Notes: generated from the letters alone by a model not told the origin. Numbered from the stretch's first letter, positions 40,869 to 50,715 are shown. The stretch is DNA of 64,000 bases from Paenibacillus oryzisoli (GCF_001653565.1 NZ_LYPB01000049.1:1-64000); one strand, 5' to 3'. Numbers and translations: made by a program.

Positions 40869-42434
40869 ATGGATATACAAAAGTTATTCAGGAAGAGTAG
40901 GAGAGCAGCACCTTCACTGGCACCAACGACGAGTACGCCTCCCTCTTCAGTGGCATTTCCTCTGGCACTATCCTTAGAGGAAAATCGAAAATGGATCGAG
41001 CAACAACTCGCGAATTGTTCCGACATTTGCTATCAGCCTCGATTTTTTGGCGCCGAATTGCAATACGGTGCACTTGTTGTGTATTGCGATTCACTTATAA
41101 ACGATAAAGAATTGATATTTCTTAAGAACGTGCTCCAAGATCTTGTTTTTCAAGAGGCAGGCTTTGATGCAACAACCATTGAACTTAACAAATTGATTTC
41201 GTTTATTGAGAATCATGGTGTCTCTTCTCGAAACGTGACAATTATTGACCAATTACCAATTGCAGAACAAAACATCCTGCTTGGTCAAGTTGTGATTTTT
41301 TTGGATCAGTGGAACAAGGCACTATGCTTTAATGCGCTTACTTTAGAATCTAGACAAATTAGTGAACCCATGAATGAACCGGTAGTTAGAGGACCTCAAG
41401 AAGCTACTGTGGAAAGTCTGAGAATTAATTTGGGGTTGCTGCGGAATCGTCTGAAGAGCGCTAACTTCAAGATTGAAAAGTTCAATGCAAGCGGAGAAAC
41501 ACGGACTGAGATTGCCGTCGGTTATTTAGAAGGGACGGTAAACCCACGAACGTTATCAGAATTTAAAACACGTTTCGAAAGATCCATACAAGAGGAAATT
41601 TTGGAAGTCGCTTATATCGAAGAACTGATTGAGGACTCTACGTATTCCCCTTTTCCACAATATCGACATACCGAACGTACGGATACGGCTGTTGCTGCTC
41701 TTCTTGATGGGAAAATCATTGTTCTTACCTCTGGTTCTCCATCCATTATGATCTGCCCAGGCCTCTTTATCGAGTTTTTCCAATCAAGTGAAGATTACTA
41801 TATTCGTTCCCTGTATTCCTCACTCATTCGATTACTTCGACTATTCGCATTCATTATGGCTCTTACATTGCCGAGCCTCTATATCGCTATCTCAACTTTT
41901 CACTCTGAGCTCATTCCCACCGTGTTGCTGCTAGCTATTCTGGATACCCGTGAAGGTATCCCATTTCCCGCATTCATTGAAGCTTTGTTGATGGAATTTT
42001 TCTTCGAAATTATGCGGGAAGCCGGTATCCGTCTTCCTAAACCCGTGGGTTCAGCCGTGAGTATCGTCGGAGCACTTGTCATTGGGCAAGCGGCAATTGA
42101 AGCCAAAATCGCTTCCCCCATCATGGTCATCATCGTGGCCTTGACAGGTATCGCTTCCTTTTCGTTACCCAACTACAATATGGCCATCTCTCTACGCATC
42201 TTGCGCTTCCCGCTCATGATCCTTGCTGCCAGCTTAGGGGGATTCGGATTCATGATTGGCTTTCTGTTTATTTTTCTACATTTAGTTAGCCTACGCTCTT
42301 TAGGACAGCCCTATCTAAAGCCTTGGGCTCCTCTGATAATGAATCAATTAAAGGATGGATTCGTACGAGCTCCCTTAAAGATTCTCCTACGCTCACCGCG
42401 AAACCGACATCGGCCTAACCGTTCCAAAAAGTAA
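40869..42434 (+). CDS. gerKA: Germinant receptor A subunit (GerA/GerKA family)
   Basis: A 521-residue spore germination protein of the GerA family: a hydrophilic N-terminal domain (about 270 residues) with the recurring ATVESLRINLGLLRNRLKS pattern, then a C-terminal membrane domain of four to five helices, containing FFEIMREAGIRLPKPVGSAVS, SIVGALVIGQAAIEA and FGFMIGFLFIFLHL. GAAGGAAA precedes the ATG at 40869. It is the first of four genes A-C-D-like-B, and together they form a nutrient receptor in the spore inner membrane. Ligand not predictable. A sigma-G promoter is expected but I saw only a weak match upstream. Confidence 0.94.
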   Translation: MDIQKLFRKSRRAAPSLAPTTSTPPSSVAFPLALSLEENRKWIEQQLANCSDICYQPRFFGAELQYGALVVYCDSLINDKELIFLKNVLQDLVFQEAGFDATTIELNKLISFIENHGVSSRNVTIIDQLPIAEQNILLGQVVIFLDQWNKALCFNALTLESRQISEPMNEPVVRGPQEATVESLRINLGLLRNRLKSANFKIEKFNASGETRTEIAVGYLEGTVNPRTLSEFKTRFERSIQEEILEVAYIEELIEDSTYSPFPQYRHTERTDTAVAALLDGKIIVLTSGSPSIMICPGLFIEFFQSSEDYYIRSLYSSLIRLLRLFAFIMALTLPSLYIAISTFHSELIPTVLLLAILDTREGIPFPAFIEALLMEFFFEIMREAGIRLPKPVGSAVSIVGALVIGQAAIEAKIASPIMVIIVALTGIASFSLPNYNMAISLRILRFPLMILAASLGGFGFMIGFLFIFLHLVSLRSLGQPYLKPWAPLIMNQLKDGFVRAPLKILLRSPRNRHRPNRSKK

Positions 42435-42464
42435 CGGTATGACAGAGAAGGAAGGAAATACAAC

Positions 42465-43628
42465 ATGAGATGGTTAATGGTGACGACATTATCTGGACTG
42501 TTATTATTTTCTTTAACAGGCTGTTGGAACAAGGCTGAACTAGTTGAATATGCCTTTGTACAAGCGGTTTCTATTGATCTATCCGACGAAGGCAAGATCA
42601 AATTAACCACGCTTTTCTATAAGCCAAGTGGCAGCAGTGCACTGACTAAGGGGACTGGTACGAAATCCTCTTTCACAATTAAGACAGAAGGCGAGAATAT
42701 CTTTGATGCTATTCGCGACGTCACCATCCATTTAGGACGAAAAGCCAAATTGGATCACATGCGAGCCGTTCTAGTTAGCGATGAGGTACTTAAGACACAT
42801 GATTTAGGTGTTATTCTTGATTTTTTCAGAAGAGATCATGAACCCAGACCTACCAATTTACTCTTAGTGACAAAAGGGAATGCCGGCGATTATTTATCTT
42901 TGGAGCCATTTATTGAATACACGTTGGGTCAACAATTACGCTCAATGGATGAAGGTTCCTCGCGATTTGCTGCTAAATCCATGAATCAGAATATCTTGAA
43001 AGTCATGATTCAAATGAAAAGTGAAACAGGCGTTGCAGAAATTCCTTACTTATATTTGGATAAAAAACGCGGGAGTGTTCCTAACATTGCTGGAGTCGTT
43101 GTTATCAAAAATCAAAAAATCGTTGAAATTATTCCACCCGATGAATTAAAAGCTTTCCTTCTGCTCAATCATCAATTTCGGGGTGGTATTATCATTACGT
43201 CTTGCGAAGAGAACAATGGTGGGGGAGAACGCGCACTGCAGGAAGCATTCGAGATATCTCAGGGTAGCACGAAGGTCACTACCTCCATTCAGAATGAAGC
43301 GGTAATCGTCAATATCAAGGCCAAGTTGATCGGGGCTGCTGGAGAGTTAAGTTGTTCGAATATGAGCACTGCCCAAGAAGAACTTGCCTACAAAAATCGT
43401 TTAAATAACCAAATTAAGAATGAAATCCTTACACTGGTTCATCATCTGCAATCCAAAAAACTAGATGCTTTAGGCATCGGCAACATGATTTATGCCAAAC
43501 ATCCTCAACAATGGCTCGCATGGAAAGAGGATTGGGGAGATCGATTTGCAGACGTTCAATTTAACGTCGAAGTCGATGTGACGATTTCTAACTCAGGAAT
43601 GAGCGGCGGTAAGCCTCTAGTTAAATAA
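42465..43628 (+). CDS. gerKC: Germinant receptor C subunit lipoprotein (Ger(x)C)
   Basis: A 387-residue lipoprotein: signal with lipobox FSLTGC at about residue 19, followed by the family-typical CWNKAELVEYAFVQAVSIDL. The body shows the Ger(x)C landmarks DVTIHLGRKAKLDHMRAVLV and EPRPTNLLLVTKGNAGDYL. It sits on the outer face of the spore inner membrane in complex with A and B. GAAGGA precedes the ATG. It starts 30 bases after gerKA. Confidence 0.94.
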   Translation: MRWLMVTTLSGLLLFSLTGCWNKAELVEYAFVQAVSIDLSDEGKIKLTTLFYKPSGSSALTKGTGTKSSFTIKTEGENIFDAIRDVTIHLGRKAKLDHMRAVLVSDEVLKTHDLGVILDFFRRDHEPRPTNLLLVTKGNAGDYLSLEPFIEYTLGQQLRSMDEGSSRFAAKSMNQNILKVMIQMKSETGVAEIPYLYLDKKRGSVPNIAGVVVIKNQKIVEIIPPDELKAFLLLNHQFRGGIIITSCEENNGGGERALQEAFEISQGSTKVTTSIQNEAVIVNIKAKLIGAAGELSCSNMSTAQEELAYKNRLNNQIKNEILTLVHHLQSKKLDALGIGNMIYAKHPQQWLAWKEDWGDRFADVQFNVEVDVTISNSGMSGGKPLVK

Positions 43629-43664
43629 GTAACTGACATATTTCATCGAGAGGACTAGATACCT

Positions 43665-43910
43665 ATGATGCTAAAGTTAATACTCCTGCTCATCACTTGT
43701 GTCCCGTTACTGTTTTTCGATGGGGTCAATTTCAAAAAAGAAAATGCCCGCGCCAAACTTATGTATGGGTTCTTCGTTGCGGTAATGATCTATCTCAGCA
43801 GTATTTTCATATTTGAAATGAGATGGCCGATGCTCTATGATGCAGCTGATTTCTTGTTAGGAACACCTGCCCGTCTAATTGTGGAGTTCTTACATGTTAC
43901 CCCTCACTAA
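43665..43910 (+). CDS. Small two-helix germination protein (D-subunit-like)
   Basis: An 81-residue protein with two membrane helices (LILLLITCVPLLFF and YGFFVAVMIYLSSIFIF) lying between the C and B subunit genes. Small two-helix D proteins of about this size (GerKD, GerUD) are encoded within or near ger operons in Bacillus and modulate germination. I assign it by position and topology, not by sequence identity. The start is ATG at 43665 or the ATG directly after it. Confidence 0.75.
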   Translation: MMLKLILLLITCVPLLFFDGVNFKKENARAKLMYGFFVAVMIYLSSIFIFEMRWPMLYDAADFLLGTPARLIVEFLHVTPH

Positions 43911-43951
43911 CAGTGGCTATCAGGAAGATGAAGGAAAGGAGAGGTCGTTCA

Positions 43952-45070
43952 ATGAGAATTGGAGAACAAATAAGCCCAGGACAGATGTCCGTCTTGTTTT
44001 TCATCTATCTAACAGGCTCATCGATTATTAACATCCCTCAGCCCTTAATTAGTTTCGCGGGCAATGGAGCGTGGATTTCGCTTATCCTATCCTACTTATT
44101 AAGCCTTAGTTTTCTAAGTTGTATCTTGTATATGCACGGAACATATCCGGATTTAACTTTTATTGAATATTGTAAGAAAACAGTTGGTACATGGATGACT
44201 GTTCTCCTCGCGATTCCCTTCATTTCCTACCAGTTTCATATGGCCACGGGTATTGTTATTGATATAGGCTTGTTCATGACCACGACACTAATGCGCGAAA
44301 CACCTATCTATGTATTTAACTCACTCATATTCCTACTGATTTATGTTACTGTTAGAATGGGTATTGACGTCATCGCACGGATGTTTGTTCTACTTTCCGC
44401 AATGGTCATGGTATATGTCATTCTCATCTTAGCTTTGGCAAGCTTCAATTATCATCCCACTTACTTGCTGCCTATCCTCCCTTTTGGTTTCAAGCCTATC
44501 TTGCTGGGAAGTTATTTTTCTTTTGGATTTCCCTATGTTGAAATCTTTCTCTTCAGTATGATCCTACCCTTTGTCTCCACAAACCAAAATAAACCACTCA
44601 AACGTGGTTTATTTCTAGCTTTATCCCTCAACGCTTTAAGCTTGATCACAGTGACTCTATGCACGATTATGACCTATGGACCTATCGCTGGCGAGCGCAA
44701 ATACTCGATGTTTCAGTTAGCTCGAACCATTGAATTTTACGAATTATTTCAGCGAATTGAATCCCTCATCGGTATTTCACTGATTGTAGCCTCCTATATG
44801 AAAGCTACAATCGTTATATTCGCCTTAAATTTGACGTTCACCCACTTGTTTAATTTGCAAAATAGTCGCTTACTTATCTTGCCTATCACCATGACTTGCT
44901 GTTTGCTATCCTTTACTATACCTGTGAAGGGGGAAGCTTTCTGGAGCAACTTAGTATCCTTTATACACCCCTTGTGGGGAACAATCGGATACCTACTCCC
45001 AGTTTCCATTGTGATCCTGATTCATGTCGCGAAGCGGAAGAATAAATCTACTCTAACCTCACATGATTAG
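43952..45070 (+). CDS. gerKB: Germinant receptor B subunit (GerKB, permease-like)
   Basis: A 372-residue protein with ten membrane helices of the amino acid permease-like GerAB/ArcD group. It begins RIGEQISPGQMSVLFFIYLT, as family members do. AAGGAGAGG precedes the ATG at 43952; a longer frame starts earlier but lacks a site. Last gene of the germination operon. It is expected to form the germinant channel or binding site. Confidence 0.93.
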   Translation: MRIGEQISPGQMSVLFFIYLTGSSIINIPQPLISFAGNGAWISLILSYLLSLSFLSCILYMHGTYPDLTFIEYCKKTVGTWMTVLLAIPFISYQFHMATGIVIDIGLFMTTTLMRETPIYVFNSLIFLLIYVTVRMGIDVIARMFVLLSAMVMVYVILILALASFNYHPTYLLPILPFGFKPILLGSYFSFGFPYVEIFLFSMILPFVSTNQNKPLKRGLFLALSLNALSLITVTLCTIMTYGPIAGERKYSMFQLARTIEFYELFQRIESLIGISLIVASYMKATIVIFALNLTFTHLFNLQNSRLLILPITMTCCLLSFTIPVKGEAFWSNLVSFIHPLWGTIGYLLPVSIVILIHVAKRKNKSTLTSHD

Positions 45071-45094
45071 ACACACTCATCCTAGAAGCTTACC

Positions 45095-47347
45095 CTATCC
45101 ATAAACCCGGATCTCAACTACCTCCGCACACGGGCAGCCATTCGTCGCCTCCACGACAAGTCGCAACCGATCCGTCGCTATAGCTGCCTCCAACTGCAAT
45201 CTCCTTGACCGTTTACGGTTGTTCGTTACACGCTGTAGAAGCACCCAATTGCCACCCATCCAAGCTTCCAGACGATAGTCCTTTACTAACTCCGGTCTAA
45301 CTTCCTCGCTCGTCCTGAATGCGTGAAGATTGATTAAATCCTCATGCACATTATCGTTAAAAGTTACTTGTAGATACCGCAGAATGTGAGTTTCGTCCCA
45401 ACTAAGTTCCACCCACTCCTCTTTCGTTGGCACCATCGGCTCCGACATCCATTGATGCGGCGCACCATAAGGACGCAAATACCCATCCGTTACCTTATCT
45501 GCTGAGAACGCGCTCGTCGCTGAGGAGAGTCGAAAGCAGATTGGCTTGCGATCTACACCATCCTTCATACTCCACAGGACGACAGGCTGATCCCGTTGAT
45601 GATTCTCCAGCTTCGGATCAACAATCGGCTTCGCACCTCGTACGAAACCAATTGCCCCCGTGTGGTGTTGATCAGAATGGTACACAACTACGTGTACATT
45701 CGCTTTGATAATCACGAATGCGTTCTGTATCTCGTCAGGCTGCCACCGCAACGGGAAGCTGACCCACTGCTGTTCCCCAGCTTGCACGGATGACTCCGTC
45801 TGCATGATCATCGACGCAGGCACATAATTCTCTGCCCGCCCCGTCTCCCACAGCTCCACTTGAATCGTCGTTGCTTCGCTCGCATCAACCAGCAGCTCGA
45901 AGCCCTCCAGCTGCGGTGCAACTGGGAATAGAACAGCGACATCGCCGCTTAATCGCCTTGGTTCAACAGCATGCGATACACTCAACTGAGTTAGGGTAGA
46001 GGATGCCTTCAACTTGGCCAATCGTCCAAGGTCCCGCTCATCTTCATTGCGAATGCCAATCAACGCCGCATCCTGCCTTAGCAGCACCTGCTGAAGTTCT
46101 TTCGTGTGGTGCTGGTATAGCTCACGCGGTGTAAGATGTTTCTGTACGCATAGCGCGGCACCTGTTCCAGCTCCTTCCCCAATGACAGCGCAAGTCGCCA
46201 TGACGCGTGTCGTTCCAAAGGCCACATGAGATGCGCTTATATTGCGTCCTGCCATCAGCATATTAGACACATTAACGGAGTACAGACTGCGAAACGGAAT
46301 ATGATAGATGCCATCCGCGTGCAGATGCTTGGAACCGCTCTCCGTCGAATACATCCCCTGCGGGGGGTGCAGATCGATGGACCAACCGCCGAAAGCGACG
46401 GTATCTTCGAATTTCGTCTGAGCCAGAATATCATTCTGATTCAGCATATAGTCTCCGACGAAACGGCGATATTCTCTTTTACCAGGCAATGCCCCTACCC
46501 ATTCCAATGTCATATTCGCTGAGTCGAATTGCCCTGAATTTTTGATATAATCCCAAATCCCATAAATAACCGACCATAATTCATCCCGAATGCGCTCGTT
46601 CTCATGAACAGTATCCAGCTCCCCGCCCCACTCAATCCACCAATAATGACAGCCCGAATCGCCGCTTCGAATAACACGTTTAATTGGAATGGAGGTCCTT
46701 GTGATGTCTTTGGCGAAACTTGGCGCACGATATTTAACCGGGTGACCCACGTCTTTGGTATAAAATAAGATCGTACTCCCGAGTGTGATGTCATCTGCGA
46801 TCTCAGGCGCCCACTCCTCTTGAAACTCTTCTCGTGCCTCGCGGCCGATACGAAATTTAGCCCCCGCCAAGAATCCAATAAGACCATCGCCGGTACAATC
46901 TAGAAACACCTCGCTCTCGAAACGAATGCGCCGCTCCGAGCCCATCATCCAGCCCGTAACCGAACGAATGATTCGATTGCTTTCATCCCCATCCGCTTCC
47001 ACCTCATGCACATCCGTGTTAAGGAAAAGCTGAATATTCGCTTCAGCCCGTACAGCTTCCAGCACGATAAGATCCCATAGATAGGGATTCCCCTCCGGAT
47101 TCTGGAACTGATTCTCTACGAACAACTCCCCCATAATACCCGTTTCGCGTGCGTAACGATTAATGCCATGCGCAGTTGCACCACAAACCCATACACGGAC
47201 TTCACTTGATGAATTCCCCCCGAGTACGGGACGATTTTGAATCAATGCCACCGTCTGACCTAATCTTGCAGCAGCTATGGCAGCGCACACACCTGAAAGT
47301 CCGCCTCCGATGACCGTAATATCTTTAATTACCCTTTCTTCCCGCAT
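45095..47347 (-). CDS. FAD-dependent oxidoreductase with C-terminal lectin-like domain
   Basis: A 750-residue protein. The first 430 residues form an FAD_oxidored domain, with the GxGxxG dinucleotide motif IGGGLSGVCAAIAAARLG at residue 14, PVLGGNSSSEVRV, LDCTGDGLIGFLAGA and MLMAGRNISASHVAFGTTRV. The remaining 320 residues contain two beta-rich segments, the last resembling an F5/8-type (discoidin) carbohydrate-binding fold. There is no signal peptide. Related proteins occur in carbohydrate utilisation loci. GGAGG precedes the ATG at 47347. It is divergent from an AraC regulator, with a cre-like sequence between them. Substrate unknown. Confidence 0.85.
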   Translation of the reverse strand: MREERVIKDITVIGGGLSGVCAAIAAARLGQTVALIQNRPVLGGNSSSEVRVWVCGATAHGINRYARETGIMGELFVENQFQNPEGNPYLWDLIVLEAVRAEANIQLFLNTDVHEVEADGDESNRIIRSVTGWMMGSERRIRFESEVFLDCTGDGLIGFLAGAKFRIGREAREEFQEEWAPEIADDITLGSTILFYTKDVGHPVKYRAPSFAKDITRTSIPIKRVIRSGDSGCHYWWIEWGGELDTVHENERIRDELWSVIYGIWDYIKNSGQFDSANMTLEWVGALPGKREYRRFVGDYMLNQNDILAQTKFEDTVAFGGWSIDLHPPQGMYSTESGSKHLHADGIYHIPFRSLYSVNVSNMLMAGRNISASHVAFGTTRVMATCAVIGEGAGTGAALCVQKHLTPRELYQHHTKELQQVLLRQDAALIGIRNEDERDLGRLAKLKASSTLTQLSVSHAVEPRRLSGDVAVLFPVAPQLEGFELLVDASEATTIQVELWETGRAENYVPASMIMQTESSVQAGEQQWVSFPLRWQPDEIQNAFVIIKANVHVVVYHSDQHHTGAIGFVRGAKPIVDPKLENHQRDQPVVLWSMKDGVDRKPICFRLSSATSAFSADKVTDGYLRPYGAPHQWMSEPMVPTKEEWVELSWDETHILRYLQVTFNDNVHEDLINLHAFRTSEEVRPELVKDYRLEAWMGGNWVLLQRVTNNRKRSRRLQLEAAIATDRLRLVVEATNGCPCAEVVEIRVYG

Positions 47348-47391
47348 ACGACAACCTCCTTAGAAACAGTGATTACCTTTATTCTAAAGGA

Positions 47392-47407
47392 TTGGCAGCG
47401 CTTTAAA
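47392..47407. promoter_or_regulatory. Cre-like CcpA site candidate
   Basis: TTGGCAGCGCTTTAAA resembles the catabolite-responsive element (TGNAARCGNWWWCA) with two mismatches. It lies between the divergent FAD oxidoreductase and AraC regulator genes. Confidence 0.4.
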
Positions 47408-47541
47408 CCATGCACGCTTTTAGCATTAACTTATACAAAATTTCAGTAACAGAACTTCCTTCTGCCCTACTAATCGACTATGATGAAAGTAGATATGCCA
47501 GGTAGATGACCATTCAAAATGTGAGAGGATAGGTAAGCGCG

Positions 47542-48369
47542 ATGCCACTTCAAACTGATCAGACACAACCAAAGTTGCTCAGTCACATGTATTGGCGGGA
47601 GAAATCTGTCTTTCAGCTTCAGGAGGATTCCAATGAATGTTGGGTGCTTTTTGCAGTAGAGAATGGGAGCTTCTCCTACCAGATTCAAGAGCACGAGGGG
47701 ATTGCTGCATTCGGAGATCTAGTGCTCTGCCCACCGGGGGTTATTTTTCGAAGAGAAATCATTCAGCCCTTATCGTTTCATGTCCTGTTGGTGCAATGGG
47801 TCGATTCCTCAGGACTTCCTTTATCTATAGAAACTCATATACCCGCAGGGAAAATCGCCGTCCAAGATCTCAATCGGCTCTCATCTGACTATGCCTACTT
47901 GAAAAAATGGTTCCAACACGAAGGATACGTCGCTTCCTCCTTGCGTCAACATGTACTCTCAGACTTATGGATGTTGGTTGTGGAAGAGGCTTATTCGGCA
48001 AGCCCGGAGGCAGTTTCTCCTTGGACACCAGGAATTTTAAACAATAAAGATACCCTCATTTATAGGGCAACTCAACGCCTGCACGAACTAGCGTCATCCA
48101 CCTGCATCATGAAAGACATCGCCATGGAACTTGGCTTGACACAGGTGCAGTTTACACGTCGATTCACCAAATCTACTGGCATGCTGCCCATCGATTACTT
48201 AACGACAATACGTCTGCAGAAGGTTCAGCAGCTTCTGTTGGATAGCGATATGACCTTGGCGCGGATCGCTGGGCTATGCGGCTTTGAGAACGAATTTTAT
48301 TTGAGCCGTGTATTCAAAAAACGCATGCATGTAACGCCGTCTTACTATCGTAAGCTTCACCGCCTATGA
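47542..48369 (+). CDS. AraC-family regulator with N-terminal cupin-like sensor
   Basis: A 275-residue regulator: an N-terminal beta-barrel region (residues 20-110; GSFSYQIQEHEGIAAFGDLV, CPPGVIFRRE) and a C-terminal AraC HTH (MKDIAMELGLTQVQFTRRFT, KSTGMLPIDYLTTIRLQKV and MTLARIAGLCGFENEFYLSR, then VFKKRMHVTPSYYR). GAGAGGATAGG precedes the ATG at 47542. It is divergent from and the probable regulator of the FAD oxidoreductase. Confidence 0.9.
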   Translation: MPLQTDQTQPKLLSHMYWREKSVFQLQEDSNECWVLFAVENGSFSYQIQEHEGIAAFGDLVLCPPGVIFRREIIQPLSFHVLLVQWVDSSGLPLSIETHIPAGKIAVQDLNRLSSDYAYLKKWFQHEGYVASSLRQHVLSDLWMLVVEEAYSASPEAVSPWTPGILNNKDTLIYRATQRLHELASSTCIMKDIAMELGLTQVQFTRRFTKSTGMLPIDYLTTIRLQKVQQLLLDSDMTLARIAGLCGFENEFYLSRVFKKRMHVTPSYYRKLHRL

Positions 48370-48464
48370 AGGGCATCTTCGCATAACAAATGCATCTATA
48401 CGAGAAGCGTTTAAGTTTAGTATGATACTAACATCACATTGATTAGAATGAGGGATGTACCGCG

Positions 48465-49217
48465 ATGACAGATCGACTGTTAAAATTTCCGCAATGGATC
48501 GGATTTCTCATCATTTTGACTATTCTTTCCTTCGGCACCACCCTTACTGCCTTCTCACCGCTTTACGCAAATGGCCTTATTAATATTGTTATCCCTATTT
48601 GCATTTTGTTTGCCTTACGATCTGACTTCTTCGAAAAATTAAAACTATCAACCTTAGTCATTGGAAGAGTATTAGTTGTACTGACGTTCGTGGGATACTT
48701 CCCTAGTGAATGGCTAGTGCCCATTATCGTGTGGCTGTTGCGAGTTAACATTTTGGAAGCGACTTTGACCGATTTTAAAAACAAGAATTACTACAATGTC
48801 TTTTCGGGACTTGCCCTAGTTGCAACGTCGTTCGTCATCTCGGGTGCATGGCTTGGAAGCTATTACATAACTGTTAATGAAGCCATGATTTACTGGGTTA
48901 TCGCTTATACGTTTTGGAATTGGAACTTCGTCATTTATGAATTTAAGCAGCCCATTGGATTTTACCATCTCGCCGTTTTGACTACCCCGTTGCTGATTGT
49001 TTGCCTTACCTTGAACCCAGGGCTATGGCTGATCATGCGTGCTAACTCCTTGACGTTTGCGGGTATTATTCAAATATCAGGAAAAGCTTATATCGAGTCG
49101 TATCTTGCAAGTCCTGCCATGCTTACCTTTATTACCACTGTCAAAAAGTCCCCCGTACAAATCAGCATCATGGTGATTAACGCTATACTGTGTCTCTTAG
49201 CCCTTCTGCTCTCTTAA
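48465..49217 (+). CDS. Multi-pass membrane protein of unknown function
   Basis: A 250-residue protein with about seven to eight hydrophobic helices (for example FLIILTILSFGTTLTAF, IVIPICILFALR and VLVVLTFVGYFPSEWL). A Trp/Tyr-rich segment AYTFWNWNFVIYEFKQPIGF lies in the middle. I do not recognise the family. It is followed by an NAD-binding oxidoreductase gene 28 bases later on the same strand, with which it may share a transcript. Confidence 0.75.
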   Translation: MTDRLLKFPQWIGFLIILTILSFGTTLTAFSPLYANGLINIVIPICILFALRSDFFEKLKLSTLVIGRVLVVLTFVGYFPSEWLVPIIVWLLRVNILEATLTDFKNKNYYNVFSGLALVATSFVISGAWLGSYYITVNEAMIYWVIAYTFWNWNFVIYEFKQPIGFYHLAVLTTPLLIVCLTLNPGLWLIMRANSLTFAGIIQISGKAYIESYLASPAMLTFITTVKKSPVQISIMVINAILCLLALLLS

Positions 49218-49244
49218 TTTATTTGCGAAAGGTGGCACCCATTT

Positions 49245-49925
49245 ATGAACATTCTCATCTTCGGAGCAACGGGAATGGTTGGTCAAAGCGTGTTGCGTGA
49301 ATGTTTGCTTGATCCTCAAATCAACAACGTCGTTTCGATTGGTCGAAGCGCGACCCAACAGACTCAATCGAAGTTCCGCGAACATGTCGTCAAGGATATC
49401 ACCAATCTATCCTCATTAACGGATGAGCTTTCAAGTATCGATGCTTGTTTCTTCTGTCTCGGCGTCTCATCTGTAGGTATGAGTGAGGAGAAGTATCACG
49501 CAATCACCTACGATCTGACCATGAGCATCGCTAACACGCTAGTCAACATCCAACCACAGATGACCTTCATCTACGTGACAGGCGCGAGCACGGATAGCAC
49601 CGAGCAAGGCAGCAGTATGTGGGCGCGTGTCAAAGGCAAAACGGAAAATGCGCTCCTCAAGCTGCCGTTCAAGTCAGCCTTCATGTTCCGTCCTGGCGCG
49701 ATTCTGCCGAAAAACGGCGTCAAATCCAAAACCAAGCTATACCAGACTTTCATTGTCATCCTAAGTCCAATTTTCCCGCTCCTACACAAATGGTTTCCGA
49801 ATTCCGTCATTGACTCCGAGCAAATTGGCCGTGCCATGATCTCGGTCGCGAGAGACGGATATCCGAAGGCGATACTCGAGAGCACTGATATTCGTGAGGC
49901 TTCGGGGAGATCGAAAAGGTTCTAA
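49245..49925 (+). CDS. NAD(P)-binding atypical SDR (TIP30-like)
   Basis: A 226-residue Rossmann protein: MNILIFGATGMVGQSVLREC gives the GxxGxxG cofactor motif, FCLGVSSVGMS and FIYVTGASTD follow, and KGKTENALLKLPFKSAFMFR is the extended-SDR proline segment. Such small NAD(P)-binding proteins resemble the TIP30/HTATIP2 group or NAD-dependent epimerases. GAAAGGTGG precedes the ATG at 49245. Substrate unknown. Confidence 0.85.
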   Translation: MNILIFGATGMVGQSVLRECLLDPQINNVVSIGRSATQQTQSKFREHVVKDITNLSSLTDELSSIDACFFCLGVSSVGMSEEKYHAITYDLTMSIANTLVNIQPQMTFIYVTGASTDSTEQGSSMWARVKGKTENALLKLPFKSAFMFRPGAILPKNGVKSKTKLYQTFIVILSPIFPLLHKWFPNSVIDSEQIGRAMISVARDGYPKAILESTDIREASGRSKRF

Positions 49926-49959
49926 GGAATCTTCGAGCGATGTGGGGAACAGTTAACTG

Positions 49960-50715
49960 CTAACTATATAGGGCGGATGGGAATAAGTGCAGTTGATGCG
50001 ATGTAAGTAATTTAAACGCTTCTGCATATCCTTTGGCGTCTGGTTGTTGCTTTAATTTGCTGTACAATTGGACAGCATGATAGTCAAAAAAACCCTTAAC
50101 CAACGGCCAATTCACATTATCAAATTGACTCTTATGTGCCAAGATGGACGCTATTTTCTTGTCCCAATGAGGCGATACATCAATAAAGGTGTTCGGATGC
50201 GACGTCGCATAGAACGCGATTTGCGGGACATCATGCGGTTTGGATCCTGGGAACAGAACCTCATTGGAGGAGAAGAGCATAGCCGAAGCTACAGCTTTTC
50301 CGGTCTTTATATGATCTGGATGAGCTTCATACGGCATCCATGGATCTACCGTCATCAGCAAATCAGGTTTCTCTTCGCGAATAATCGGAATTAACTTGGC
50401 TAGCAATTCCTCTTCGGTATAACTGCCCATATCCGGGTAATCCAGCGTAATATGCTTGGTCACACCCAAAATATCCCCTGCGGCCAATCGCTCCGCTCGG
50501 CGAATCGCTGCAATTGCTTCTGGCTCTATCTCCCCAGTTGACCCGCTGCCGCTTCCATCAGTTATGGTGATATAAACGATTTCGCAACCGCGCCGTCCAA
50601 GTTCGTATAATGTTCCTGCGGCCCCAACTTCATTATCATTAGGGTGGGGTTGTACGCATATGACTTTTTTCACATCTAATAACTCAGGAAGACCTAATAT
50701 TCGTCTAATATCCAT
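49960..50715 (-). CDS. PIG-L family (GlcNAc) deacetylase
   Basis: A 251-residue PIG-L/LmbE-type deacetylase. The zinc motif usually HPDD(N)E appears as QPHPNDNEVGAAG, where the first Asp is Asn; the downstream HxxH-type box YEAHPDHIKTG is intact. Members remove acetyl groups from N-acetylglucosamine derivatives, for example in bacillithiol synthesis. The ATG at 50715 follows GGAGGG. Monocistronic. Whether the Asn affects catalysis cannot be judged from sequence. Confidence 0.87.
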   Translation of the reverse strand: MDIRRILGLPELLDVKKVICVQPHPNDNEVGAAGTLYELGRRGCEIVYITITDGSGSGSTGEIEPEAIAAIRRAERLAAGDILGVTKHITLDYPDMGSYTEEELLAKLIPIIREEKPDLLMTVDPWMPYEAHPDHIKTGKAVASAMLFSSNEVLFPGSKPHDVPQIAFYATSHPNTFIDVSPHWDKKIASILAHKSQFDNVNWPLVKGFFDYHAVQLYSKLKQQPDAKGYAEAFKLLTSHQLHLFPSALYS

